From Streptomyces sp. NBC_00440 (GTDB lineage: Bacteria; Actinomycetota; Actinomycetes; Streptomycetales; Streptomycetaceae), in NCBI RefSeq assembly GCF_036014215.1, contig NZ_CP107921.1, forward strand, positions 6,755,501 to 6,819,500: a DNA stretch of 64,000 bases, in the 5' to 3' direction. Positions 40,174-49,228 of the stretch are shown here, one piece after another. The translations under genes and the position numbers were made by a program. Each line of letters starts with the position of its first letter. The first letter of the stretch is position 1. Under the pieces are notes generated by a model. The model was not told where the DNA came from and did no database searches. It worked only from the letters and a program-made list of their open reading frames with translations.

Positions 40174-42528
40174 TCAGGCGGGCAGGCCCCAGCGGGCGGC
40201 CTGTTCGTTCGGTGTGACCGGCCGCACCGTCAGATCCGGGCGGTCGCCCGCCGCGGTGATGAGCGCCGACTCGCCCCTGCGGAGCGTGATGACGACGGTG
40301 CCATCGCCCGCGTCCTCGTAGCGCAGCGCGTGCCCGTGGCCGTCGCGTACGTCGACGGGTCCCGTGATCCCATGGCGCACGGCACATGGTGCGCCTGCCT
40401 CACTGGTCACCCTGACCCAGCGGTTCACCCCCTTCTCCCGTACCGCACTGAGCAGGAACGCCCCCTGCGTACGGAAGTCGTGGAGTACGAGGTCGCGCCA
40501 GGCCGCCGGGACCGCCGGGAAGACCCTGATCACACCGCCCCACGACTGGCAGAGCATGTCGTGCAGCGACTGCGCCGCGGACAGCGGCGTCTCGATGACC
40601 GGACCCGACTCCTTGTACATGGTGTTCGCCTGGATGAAGCGGGCCATCAGCTCGCCCAGGTACTTCAGCGCGTCCTCGCCCTTGCCGAGCAGCGCGGACA
40701 TCGACGTGGCACCGGTGAACGTGTAGCCCTGGAGGGCCCCTTCGAAGCCGACCCAGTGGGCCAGCGACTTCTCGATCAGCGCCCGTTCGTCCGGGGTGCG
40801 GCCGGTCAGCTCGTAGAGCGGGTAGACCGCGAGGAGATGCGAGTAGTGGCGGTGGGACATCGCGAAGGGGACACCCGCACCGATCATGAAGCCGTTCTCG
40901 TCGACCGGGTACGGCGTCAGTTTGGCCAGCACCTCCTGCCAGCGTTCCTTCAGCGGGTCCTTGATGCGCAGGGTGTCGGCCGACTCGACCAGGGTGCGGC
41001 AGCCCCAGCGCAGCAGCATCAGGTCGTAGTTGGTGTCCGGGGCGTCGACGCCGTACTCCGGCGAGAAGGTGGCCGGCAGATGCAGCTTGCCGTCCTTGCC
41101 CGGGGTCAGGAAGTGCAGGTAGTAGTTGACGGCCTTGCGCAGCAGCGGGAAGAGCGTGTCGCGCAGGATCCGCTCGTCCATGGTGTGGCGGTAGCTCAGC
41201 CAGACGTTGTGCAGTGCCCAGGTGAGGTTGCCGACCTCGGGCGTCGGCGGGTCCTCGCCGGGGATGCCCACGCCGTAACCGCCGTTGGCGACGGCCGCCC
41301 CGTTGACCAGCTGGGGGTCGGTGGTGCGCGGGATGCCCGCCGAGTCCTTGCGGTACGGCGCCGCCAGCTGGTTCGACAGGTTCTCCCGGAACTCGCCCAA
41401 CGCCCGCGTCACCGCGTCGAGTTCCAGATGGTTCGAGCCGTGGATCAGCCAGTACTCCAGCTGGACGTTGAGATTCCACCAGGTGTTGGGCCAGGGCGTC
41501 GGCTCCAGCCAGGGGCCCGACGTCGCCATGACGGGCGCGTCGGCACGGGCGGCGGACGCGACCTTGTAGAGCTGGATCCAGTAGAAGCGCTGGATACGGG
41601 CGTCGGGTACGGAGAGGAAGCTCTTGCGGTAGTAGCCGTGCCACCAGGCGCGGTGGGTCAGCGCGTGTACGTCGAAGGGGACCGGCGCCACACCGCGTAT
41701 CAGCCGTACGGCCCGGTCGAGTGCGGTGTTCTTCGGATGGGAGTGCGCCACGGTGACGTACAGCGTGCGCCGTGTGCCGTGGGCGCGTTCCTGCCACGCG
41801 GTCACGTGCTGGCCGCCCGCGAGGAGCGGCTGCACGGCGGTCGTCACCCCGCTGTGCTCCTCGGTCACCGCGGGCGGATTGGCCGTGTAGCCGTCGGGGA
41901 GCGGCTTCGACGCGGCACGCGGGCTGATCGACTCGGCGGGGTGGAAGACCCAGCGGAAGTCCTTCTCGCCGCTGCTCGGAGTGATCTCGACGGCCAGTAC
42001 GGAGAGCGAGTTGTGGACCAGGGCACGCAGGGTGAGGGTGCCGCGGTCGGTGGTCAGCGTGCCGGTCAGCTCGGCGTCGCGCAGGCCCAGCCGCCAGTCG
42101 ATGCCGGTGATGGTGCCGGCCGGTTCCAGCGTGAAGTAGCCGATGGGCAGCCGGGCGAGACCGAAGAGCGAGCCGAACTCGGGGCGGTGGTCCGTGACCT
42201 CGGAGTGCTGGACGTTGAAGCGGACCGCGTTCCGGCCGGGCTCGGCGTAGATGCCCGAACCGAGGTAGCCGTTGCCGAGGTACGGGCCTTCGTACCAGGT
42301 CTTCGGCATCTTCTGCCAGACGAGGTCGGCGTCGTCGAGAATCGCCTTCCAGCTGTCGTCCGATGACTGGACGGCCGTCGGCGTGATCCGGGGCGTGGCA
42401 GTGGCGGCGTCGCGCGGGGCGGCCTGTGCGGGTACGGCGGCCAGGCCCCCGGTGAGCAGGGCGCCGCCGATGGCGGTGCCTGTGGCGAGAACGGTTCGTC
42501 GTTTCGGTGGTTCAGGTACAGCGGCCAT
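40174..42528 (-). CDS. secreted GH95-like glycoside hydrolase
   Basis: A 784-residue exported enzyme. PPKRRTVLATGTAIGGALL is a twin-arginine-type signal. WYEGPYLGNGYLGSGIYAEP opens the N-terminal beta-sandwich as in GH95 alpha-L-fucosidases/galactosidases. The (alpha/alpha)6 barrel includes WPNTWWNLNVQLEYWL, LPATFSPEYG and SHRHYSHLLAVYPLYEL, followed by late GGVIRVFPAVPAAW. The divergence from typical GH95 means the sugar (fucose or galactose) is not certain. ATG 42528 has GGGAGG 5 bases upstream; the open frame to 42987 is spurious. Confidence 0.85.
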   Translation of the reverse strand: MAAVPEPPKRRTVLATGTAIGGALLTGGLAAVPAQAAPRDAATATPRITPTAVQSSDDSWKAILDDADLVWQKMPKTWYEGPYLGNGYLGSGIYAEPGRNAVRFNVQHSEVTDHRPEFGSLFGLARLPIGYFTLEPAGTITGIDWRLGLRDAELTGTLTTDRGTLTLRALVHNSLSVLAVEITPSSGEKDFRWVFHPAESISPRAASKPLPDGYTANPPAVTEEHSGVTTAVQPLLAGGQHVTAWQERAHGTRRTLYVTVAHSHPKNTALDRAVRLIRGVAPVPFDVHALTHRAWWHGYYRKSFLSVPDARIQRFYWIQLYKVASAARADAPVMATSGPWLEPTPWPNTWWNLNVQLEYWLIHGSNHLELDAVTRALGEFRENLSNQLAAPYRKDSAGIPRTTDPQLVNGAAVANGGYGVGIPGEDPPTPEVGNLTWALHNVWLSYRHTMDERILRDTLFPLLRKAVNYYLHFLTPGKDGKLHLPATFSPEYGVDAPDTNYDLMLLRWGCRTLVESADTLRIKDPLKERWQEVLAKLTPYPVDENGFMIGAGVPFAMSHRHYSHLLAVYPLYELTGRTPDERALIEKSLAHWVGFEGALQGYTFTGATSMSALLGKGEDALKYLGELMARFIQANTMYKESGPVIETPLSAAQSLHDMLCQSWGGVIRVFPAVPAAWRDLVLHDFRTQGAFLLSAVREKGVNRWVRVTSEAGAPCAVRHGITGPVDVRDGHGHALRYEDAGDGTVVITLRRGESALITAAGDRPDLTVRPVTPNEQAARWGLPA

Positions 42529-42661
42529 GACGCCTCCCGGCGGCTCGTAACACCATGAATTCATCCGAGCTATCCACCGTAGAAAGGTAGACACGGCACT
42601 GAGGTGCGTCAATGAGTCGGGAGAGATCCCATGTATTGCTGTCCGTCGGGGCGGAAAGGTG

Positions 42662-43144
42662 CTAGCCCCAGATGACGGCGCCGAGCCAGGTGCCGATGAC
42701 GGTGAGGCAGGCGAGCAGTTCGACGAGAATCGCTGTCCCGATGGCCCGCATGACCGTACGGGTGGACGCCCGGCCGGCCCGGTGGCTGCCGAGCCGCACC
42801 CGCTCCGCCCCGTAGATCCCTCCGATGAAACCGGCGATACCGCCGAGCACGGGCACGATGAAGAAGCCCACGATGCCCGCGGCCCCGCCGATGTACACCG
42901 TCTTGCGCGGCGCCCCGGACTCGCGCGGACGGCGCGTGGGCAGCAGCGGACGGAGCGCCTGGTTGAGCAGCAGCAGAGCCGTGGCACCGGCGAGGACGCC
43001 CCAGGCCAGGCCGGTGGTGTCGGTCAGTGCCCACCACGCGGCGGCGGCCCAGACGATCGCCGGCCCCGGCACACCGGGAACCAGGACCCCCACCAGGCCG
43101 AGCAGCATCACCAGGCCCACCGCGACGAGCTGCCACAGACTCAT
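42662..43144 (-). CDS. DUF456 membrane protein
   Basis: 160 residues with four to five hydrophobic segments: LGLVGVLVPGVPGPAIVWAA and the glycine-zipper-like VPVLGGIAGFIGGIYGAE, which are the hallmark of DUF456. Function unknown. It is transcribed alone; a 133-bp gap separates it from the GH95-like start. Confidence 0.9.
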   Translation of the reverse strand: MSLWQLVAVGLVMLLGLVGVLVPGVPGPAIVWAAAAWWALTDTTGLAWGVLAGATALLLLNQALRPLLPTRRPRESGAPRKTVYIGGAAGIVGFFIVPVLGGIAGFIGGIYGAERVRLGSHRAGRASTRTVMRAIGTAILVELLACLTVIGTWLGAVIWG

Positions 43145-43284
43145 CTGCCAAGCGTGCCGGAAGCGACCGGCTCCCGCAGCGCGGCGCCGGGCCGCCAGCC
43201 GGCGGCGCCGTACAGCGGAAGCGGGCCGGACGGATCCGGCGCGGGCGACCGGCAGGTGCGCGGGGTGCGACCCACCCGGCCCGG

Positions 43285-44361
43285 TCAGCCGCTCCCGTCG
43301 GCGGAGCCGACCGGCGCTTTCCGGCCCGGCGTGTTCCGGTCGGGGGTCCTGGCGACCCAGCCCTTTTCGTACGCGTGCCAGCCCAGCTGCAGCCGGGTGG
43401 TGACCCCCGTCAGTTCCATCAGGCCTTTTACCCGCCGCTGCACCGTCCGCAGCCCCAGCTCCAGCTGTTTGGCGACGCTCGCGTCGGTCATCCCGGCGAG
43501 CAGCAGCGAGAGGATCTGCAGATCCGTGGCATCGGGACCGGGCTCACCGTCCTCGGCGACCTCTCCACCGGGACCCAGCCGCAGGGGCAGCGCTTCCCGC
43601 CACACTGCTTCGAACAGTCCCCGCAGTGATTCCAGGAGCCCGCTCTCGTGGACGACCAGCGCGGAAGGCTGCGCGCCCCGGCCGGTCAGCGGCACCATCG
43701 CCAGGCTCCGGTCCGCGATCACCAGCTTCGTCGGCACCCGGTCGACGACGCGCACCTGCTCCTCGCGGCCGAGCGCCTCGGCCAGCGCGGCTGTCCCGCC
43801 CGGCTCCTCCAGGACCACTCGCTCCAGCACGACCCGGTACGAGACCCCGCGGCTCGCCGCCCGCTCCTCGGCATCGTTGTCACCGCCGGACACCGCGATC
43901 GGACTGCCGCCGGTCACCAGCGCGCAGACCTCGTCGGCCGCGCCCAGCTGCAACTGCAGGAAACGCTGGGACACCGCGTTCGCCCCGGTGACCACCTCCA
44001 CCAGGTCGAGTACCGCCGGCTCCCTGGCCTCCGCCCTGAACTCCTCGACCAGCAACGCGGCTGCCAGCTCGGCCTGTTCCAGCTCATGGCGGTGCTGGGT
44101 GAGCAGGGCTCCCAGCGCGACACCCGGCGGCGCGGCCACCCACCTGCCGGTCCTGGCGGACGACTGCGCGGCCAGTCCGTGCCGTTCGAGGCGGCGAAGG
44201 GCGCGTTCCGTGTCGGTCTCGGAGAGCTGGAGCCGGTGCGCGAGATCGGCCACATCGGCCGCGCCCAGCGCGACGAGTGAGCGGTACGCCGACTCCTGGA
44301 GGTCGTCCAGACCTATGACACCGAGCAAGGGAACCTCGATCCGCTGGCGGTTTTGAGTCAC
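43285..44361 (-). CDS. LuxR-type regulator with TrmB-like N-terminal helix-turn-helix
   Basis: About 358 residues. N-terminal winged helix (LQESAYRSLVALGAADVADL, QLSETDTERALRRLERHGL) as in TrmB-like regulators, a central domain of about 180 residues, and a C-terminal LuxR helix-turn-helix (LQILSLLLAGMTDASVAKQL, GLRTVQRRVKGLMELTG). This layout is frequent in streptomycete regulators of unknown ligand. The start is uncertain: GTG 44361 has GGAAA at a fair distance, while TTG 44397 is the longest possibility. Confidence 0.82.
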   Translation of the reverse strand: MTQNRQRIEVPLLGVIGLDDLQESAYRSLVALGAADVADLAHRLQLSETDTERALRRLERHGLAAQSSARTGRWVAAPPGVALGALLTQHRHELEQAELAAALLVEEFRAEAREPAVLDLVEVVTGANAVSQRFLQLQLGAADEVCALVTGGSPIAVSGGDNDAEERAASRGVSYRVVLERVVLEEPGGTAALAEALGREEQVRVVDRVPTKLVIADRSLAMVPLTGRGAQPSALVVHESGLLESLRGLFEAVWREALPLRLGPGGEVAEDGEPGPDATDLQILSLLLAGMTDASVAKQLELGLRTVQRRVKGLMELTGVTTRLQLGWHAYEKGWVARTPDRNTPGRKAPVGSADGSG

Positions 44362-44501
44362 GGCGGGTTTCCGCCGCGGCACATCATCGCCGCTCAACTC
44401 CGGTTTCTGCCAGGGTGATCGAACTGGTGTAACAGAACCCGGCTTCCGGGCAGGTCCGGTTGACCGTATCGGGCGGTTTGCGGCGGCTCACTCCGCAACT
44501 C

Positions 44502-44541
44502 CGTTGGGCCGCACCCCCGTGGGGGGCGGTGCGGCCCAACG
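44502..44541. other. perfect hairpin in a divergent promoter region
   Basis: 14-bp stem CGTTGGGCCGCACC / GGTGCGGCCCAACG with an inner CCC-GGG extension, 53 bases upstream of the PP2C gene and 105-141 bases upstream of the LuxR-type gene. No gene ends here, so a plain terminator role is not obvious; it could attenuate readthrough or act as an operator. Confidence 0.6.
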
Positions 44542-44594
44542 GGCAATTCCACGCACCCTGTACCTGGACCACCCCATCCGTGGACAATAGGGGC

Positions 44595-45953
44595 ATGAGT
44601 CAGCAGGGGGAGCAGCCCGCCACCGCCGACGACTGGTGGGGCCGGCTGTACGACGAGACCGCAGAGGACCAGACGACCGCCGACAAGGGCGACAGCCTGG
44701 ACGACCGCTTCGACTCCGCGGCAGGGACGCTGGGCGCCGTACGGGGGGTGGATGCCGGTGCGGCTCCCGGTGCGGTCCGGCAGGAACCACCGGGGACAGA
44801 GGCGGAGTTGCCGCCGTCGGTGGACCCGCGGTACGGGACCGTTTCCTCCTCCGTCCCCGAGCCCGCTCCGTGGCCGGTGGCCGAACCGAGGGACCGGGCG
44901 CCGTGGGAGCCGCCCGTGGAGGGCGTACTGCCCTCCCGGACCTTCCCGTTCCAGCGGGGGAGGAGCGGCGGTGCACCCACAGCCCCCACACCATCCGCGA
45001 CGCCCGCTCCATCACCGTCACCATCCCCGACACCCGCGCCGCCCTCCGCTCCCCGTACCGCCCCCCACGCCACCCCGGTCACCCCTGCGCGCCCCGCCGT
45101 CGCTCATGTGGGTGACGGGCCGCCCACCTACGACGCCGAGCCCACTGCCCTGCCCGACGCGCACCCCGACGCCCTCGACGAGCTCGTCGCCGACACCGTC
45201 ATCGACGGCGCCTGCTACGGCTCCTACACCGTGCGCGCCACCTCCGTACGCGGTGACTCCGCGCGGTACCGGGGTGAGCCCCGCAGGGACTCCCTGCTCA
45301 CCGCCCGCTTCGGCAGCGGCGACAGCGCGCTCGTGCTGGTCGCCGTCGCCAGTGGCGCCCGGGCGGCGGAAGGCGCGCACCTGGCAGCGGCCGACGCCTG
45401 CCGCTGGATCGGCGGGGCCGTCGGGCGCAGCAGGCTACGGCTCGCCGAGGACATCAGGGCGGGCCGCAGGGGCGATCTCAAATCGGGGCTGCACCGGCTC
45501 ACCGGGCGAGGCTTCGGCAAACTGCGTGCCCGCGCCGTCGAACTGGGCCTCGAACCCCACGAGTACACGGCGTCCCTGCGCTGCCTGCTGCTCACCGGAG
45601 ACCCCGAATGCCGCACCCGGGTCTTCTTCGGCGTCGGGGACGGCGGGCTCTTCCGCCTCCGAGACGGTGCCTGGCAGGACCTGGAGCCCGCCGCGCACCC
45701 CGGCACCCCGCAGCTGCCGCCCACCGAGCCGTTCCGCTTCCGTGCGTCGGTGGCCCGGCCGGGAGACACCCTGCTGCTGTGCAGCGCGGGCCTCGCCGAA
45801 CCGCTGCGCGGCGAGCCGGCACTCTCCGACGAACTGGCCGCGCGCTGGGCGCCGCCCGAGCCGCCGGGGCTCGCGGAGTTCCTGGCCGATGCCCAGGTAC
45901 GCGTCAAGGGGTACGCCGACGACCGCACCGCCGCCGCGGTCTGGGAGACCTGA
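44595..45953 (+). CDS. PP2C-type protein phosphatase-like protein with disordered Pro/Thr-rich N terminus
   Basis: 452 residues. The first 200 are low-complexity, with a run of alternating Pro/Ala/Ser/Thr (TPSATPAPSPSPSPTPAPPS). The C-terminal 250 residues match PP2C_2-type domains in outline (VLVAVASGARAAEGAHLAAA, YTASLRCLLLTGDPECRTRV, VGDGGLFRL, DTLLLCSAGLAEPLRG). The usual metal-binding Asp of the DGxG motif reads VASGARAAEG here, so catalytic activity is doubtful. The related Thr/Ser kinase partner is not nearby. Confidence 0.72.
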   Translation: MSQQGEQPATADDWWGRLYDETAEDQTTADKGDSLDDRFDSAAGTLGAVRGVDAGAAPGAVRQEPPGTEAELPPSVDPRYGTVSSSVPEPAPWPVAEPRDRAPWEPPVEGVLPSRTFPFQRGRSGGAPTAPTPSATPAPSPSPSPTPAPPSAPRTAPHATPVTPARPAVAHVGDGPPTYDAEPTALPDAHPDALDELVADTVIDGACYGSYTVRATSVRGDSARYRGEPRRDSLLTARFGSGDSALVLVAVASGARAAEGAHLAAADACRWIGGAVGRSRLRLAEDIRAGRRGDLKSGLHRLTGRGFGKLRARAVELGLEPHEYTASLRCLLLTGDPECRTRVFFGVGDGGLFRLRDGAWQDLEPAAHPGTPQLPPTEPFRFRASVARPGDTLLLCSAGLAEPLRGEPALSDELAARWAPPEPPGLAEFLADAQVRVKGYADDRTAAAVWET

Positions 45954-46061
45954 GGTGCACCGGTGGCCCCCACCCCAGCGCCCGGGGGCTCCTCGGAGCC
46001 GGGCTCATGGAAAGGCGTAATAGCGCAGGCGAGACCGTGGCGCCCATGGGTTGATGGAGGC

Positions 46062-47804
46062 ATGGCCAAACAGAACGTTGCGGAGCAGTTCGTCGACATC
46101 CTCGTCCGCGCGGGCGTGGAGCGCCTGTACGGAGTCGTCGGCGACAGCTTGAACCCTGTCGTGGACGCCATCCGGCGTAACGCGGCCATCGACTGGATCC
46201 AGGTCAGGCACGAGGAGACCGCCGCGTTCGCGGCAGGCGCCGAGGCCCAGGTCACCGGGAAGCTCGCGGCCTGCGCCGGTTCCTGCGGCCCCGGGAACCT
46301 GCATCTGATCAACGGCCTGTTCGACGCCCACCGCTCCATGGCGCCGGTCCTCGCCCTCGCCTCGCACATCCCCTCCAGCGAGATCGGCCTCGGGTACTTC
46401 CAGGAGACCCATCCCGACCGGCTGTTCCAGGAGTGCAGCCACTACAGCGAGATGATCTCCAGCCCGCAGCAGATGCCGCGGCTGCTCCAGACCGCCATCC
46501 AGCACGCCATCGGCCAGAGCGGTGTCAGTGTGGTGACCCTTCCCGGTGACATCGCGGGCGCCCCGGCCCCGGACCGGACCGGTGAGACCGCACTGGTCAC
46601 CTCCCGCCCCTCGGTCCGTCCGGGCGAGGCGGAGATCGAGAAGCTGGCCCGTCTGATCGACGAGGCCGACCGGGTGACGCTCTTCTGCGGCAGCGGTACG
46701 GCCGGTGCGCACGCCGAGGTGATGGAGTTCGCCGAGCGGATCAAGTCCCCGGTGGGCCACGCGCTGCGCGGCAAGGAGTGGATCCAGTACGACAACCCGT
46801 ACGACGTCGGCATGAGCGGCCTCCTCGGCTACGGGGCCGCCTATGAGGCCACGCACGAGTGCGATCTGCTGATCCTGCTCGGCACCGACTTCCCGTACAA
46901 CGCCTTCCTGCCCGACGACGTGAAGATCGCCCAGGTCGACATCCGTCCGGAGCACCTCGGCCGCCGTACCAAGCTGGACCTCGCGGTCTGGGGCGATGTG
47001 CGCGAGACCCTGCTGGCGCTGACGCCCCGGGTGAAGGCGAAGACCAGCCGCAAGTTCCTCGACAAGATGCTGAAGAGGCACGCCGGCGCCCTCGAAGGCG
47101 TCGTCAAGGCCTACACCCGCAAGGTCGAGAAGCACACCCCGATCCACCCCGAGTACGTGGCGTCAGTCCTGGACGAAGTGGCCGACGACGACGCCGTTTT
47201 CACGGTGGACACCGGGATGAACAACGTGTGGGCGGCCCGCTATCTCACCCCCAACGGCCGCCGCCGGGTGATCGGTTCCTTCAGCCACGGCTCGATGGCC
47301 AACGCCCTGCCGCAGGCCATCGGCGCCCAGTTCACCGACCGGCAGCGGCAGGTCGTCGCGATGTCCGGCGACGGCGGCTTCTCGATGCTGATGGGTGACT
47401 TCCTGACCCTCGTGCAGTACGACCTGCCGGTGAAGGTCGTCGTCTTCAACAACTCGGCGCTCGGCATGGTCGAGCTGGAGATGATGGTGGGCGGCCTGCC
47501 CGCGTACGGCACCACCCACCAGCACTCCGACTTCGCGGCCATCGCGCGGGCGGCGGGGGCCTACGGCGTCCGGGTGGAGAAGCCGAAACAGCTGGCCGGG
47601 GCGCTCACGGACGCCTTCAAGCACAAGGGCCCCGCTCTGGTGGACGTGGTCACCGACCCGAACGCGCTGTCCATCCCGCCGCGGATCAGCGCGGACATGG
47701 TGAGCGGCTTCGCGCTCTCCGCGTCCAAGATCGTGCTGGACGGCGGCGTGGGCCGGATGGTGCAGATGGCCCGCTCCAACCTGCGGAACGTGCCGAGGCC
47801 GTAG
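46062..47804 (+). CDS. thiamine-diphosphate-dependent pyruvate oxidase/dehydrogenase (PoxB-like)
   Basis: A 580-residue enzyme of the acetolactate synthase/pyruvate oxidase family. The N-terminal domain carries the ThDP-activating Glu (QVRHEETAAFAAGAEAQVTG), the middle domain binds FAD, and the C-terminal domain has the ThDP motif MSGDGGFSMLMGDFLTL ... VVFNNSALGMVE. Length matches E. coli PoxB (572), which converts pyruvate to acetate and CO2 with quinone as acceptor. GGAGG ends one base before the ATG, tighter than usual, but no better start is in frame. Confidence 0.88.
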   Translation: MAKQNVAEQFVDILVRAGVERLYGVVGDSLNPVVDAIRRNAAIDWIQVRHEETAAFAAGAEAQVTGKLAACAGSCGPGNLHLINGLFDAHRSMAPVLALASHIPSSEIGLGYFQETHPDRLFQECSHYSEMISSPQQMPRLLQTAIQHAIGQSGVSVVTLPGDIAGAPAPDRTGETALVTSRPSVRPGEAEIEKLARLIDEADRVTLFCGSGTAGAHAEVMEFAERIKSPVGHALRGKEWIQYDNPYDVGMSGLLGYGAAYEATHECDLLILLGTDFPYNAFLPDDVKIAQVDIRPEHLGRRTKLDLAVWGDVRETLLALTPRVKAKTSRKFLDKMLKRHAGALEGVVKAYTRKVEKHTPIHPEYVASVLDEVADDDAVFTVDTGMNNVWAARYLTPNGRRRVIGSFSHGSMANALPQAIGAQFTDRQRQVVAMSGDGGFSMLMGDFLTLVQYDLPVKVVVFNNSALGMVELEMMVGGLPAYGTTHQHSDFAAIARAAGAYGVRVEKPKQLAGALTDAFKHKGPALVDVVTDPNALSIPPRISADMVSGFALSASKIVLDGGVGRMVQMARSNLRNVPRP

Positions 47805-47846
47805 CCGGGACCGCCAGCACGCCAGCACGCCAGCACAACAGACCGC

Positions 47847-49046
47847 TCAGGTCCCGGCCGCGGCGAACGGCAGGGACGCGTACCGCCGTACGTAGTTGCC
47901 GTCGGCGAAGGTGCCCGCCGCCGAGTCGACGTCGAAGTCCGGGAAGCGGGCCAGGAGTTCCTCCAGGGCCGTTCGGGAGACGAGGCGGGCCGCGGCGGCG
48001 CCCAGGCAGTGGTGCGGTCCGTGGGTGAAGGCGAGGTGCTGGGGGCCCTCGCGGGTGAGGTCCGGGTCGTCGGCGGTGGGGCCGAAGGCGCGCGGGTCGC
48101 GGTTGGCGGCGGCGTAGAGGAGGAGGACCTTGCGGCCGGCGGGGACGGTCCGGCCGTGGAGGGTGGTGTCCTCGGTGACGGTGCGGGCCAGGCACTGCAC
48201 GGGGGAGGTCAGCCGGAGGAATTCCTCGATGGCGGAGGGGAGCAGGGCGGGGGTGTCCAGGAGGGCGCGGCGTTGGCCGGAGTGGGCGGTGAGGAGTTCG
48301 GCGGCGCCGCTGAGCAGGCCGGTGGTGGTGTCGTTGCCGCCGGCGACCATGGTGAAGGCGAAGCCGAGGATGCGCAGCAGGGTGGTGGTGTCGTCGGACG
48401 GCATCAGGGCGACCAGGTCGGAGACGGTGTCGTCGGCGGGTTCGGTGCGGCGGCGTTCGATCAGCTCGCTGAAGTAGCCGAAGAGGCTGGTGACGGCTTC
48501 GGCGGCGGCGAGCGGGTCGCCCAGCGCGTTGGCCTCGACGATGGCGTGGGTCCAGCCGTCGAAGTGGGCGCGGTCGTGTTCGGGGACGCCGAGATAGCGG
48601 CCGACGACGTAACTGGGCAGCGGTTTGAAGAGTTCGGCGACGATGTCGCAGCTGCCGCCGAGATCGGCGATGCGGTCCAGGCGGGCCCTGACGAAGGCCC
48701 GGACATGCGGCTCGATGGCGGCGACCCGGCGCGGGGTGTAACCGCGGGTGATCAGCCGGCGGAAGGCGGTGTGGTCGGGCGGGTCCAGCATCACCATCGG
48801 TGCGGCGTCGGTGATGCCGAGGCGTTCGCGCTCGCCGTAGGTGATGGTCAGGCCGTCGGCGGAGGAGTAGCGGTCGGTGTCGCGGGCGGCGGCGAGCACA
48901 TCCGCGTAACGGGAGAGGACCCAGTAGTCGCCCTCGGCGACGTGGTGGAGGGGGTGCGCGTCGCGCAGTGTCGCGTACATCTCCCACGGCGAGCGCCAGC
49001 TCTCGCCGGCGCACGGGGCGAACGGGGCCTGATGGGATGGGGTCAT
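47847..49046 (-). CDS. cytochrome P450
   Basis: A 399-residue soluble P450. The oxygen-binding I-helix reads VAGGNDTTTGLL, the ExxR motif is EEFLRL, and the heme loop is FTHGPHHCLGAAAAR with the proximal Cys. Class and substrate are not identifiable; no ferredoxin gene is adjacent. ATG 49046 has no purine-rich ribosome binding site (the upstream strand is C-rich), so a leaderless transcript is possible. Confidence 0.93.
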   Translation of the reverse strand: MTPSHQAPFAPCAGESWRSPWEMYATLRDAHPLHHVAEGDYWVLSRYADVLAAARDTDRYSSADGLTITYGERERLGITDAAPMVMLDPPDHTAFRRLITRGYTPRRVAAIEPHVRAFVRARLDRIADLGGSCDIVAELFKPLPSYVVGRYLGVPEHDRAHFDGWTHAIVEANALGDPLAAAEAVTSLFGYFSELIERRRTEPADDTVSDLVALMPSDDTTTLLRILGFAFTMVAGGNDTTTGLLSGAAELLTAHSGQRRALLDTPALLPSAIEEFLRLTSPVQCLARTVTEDTTLHGRTVPAGRKVLLLYAAANRDPRAFGPTADDPDLTREGPQHLAFTHGPHHCLGAAAARLVSRTALEELLARFPDFDVDSAAGTFADGNYVRRYASLPFAAAGT

Positions 49047-49170
49047 GCCGGGAGGGTGGGGGCGGCGCCCGCAGGAGTCAATGGCGTCTGCTCCCTGCCC
49101 AGCCGCTGCGCAGTGCAAGACGCCCGGGGCCTGTCGTCTGGATCAGGCAGGCTCGCAGGGCGGGTGGTGT

Positions 49171-49201
49171 CCGGGGCGGGAAGCGGCGCCGCCCGCCCCG
49201 G
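49171..49201 (-). terminator. terminator after the GH38 gene
   Basis: 10-bp perfect stem CCGGGGCGGG / CCCGCCCCGG, loop of 11 bases, 28 bases after the stop codon. Confidence 0.75.
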
Positions 49202-49228
49202 GACCCACCTCGGGGCGGGCGGCGGCGG

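Noticed and set aside
47812..47835. CGCCAGCA tandem repeat as CRISPR-like or regulatory repeat
   Set aside because: Only three 8-bp units without spacers, directly after a stop codon; simple slippage. No CRISPR array, tRNA or rRNA gene was seen in the window.
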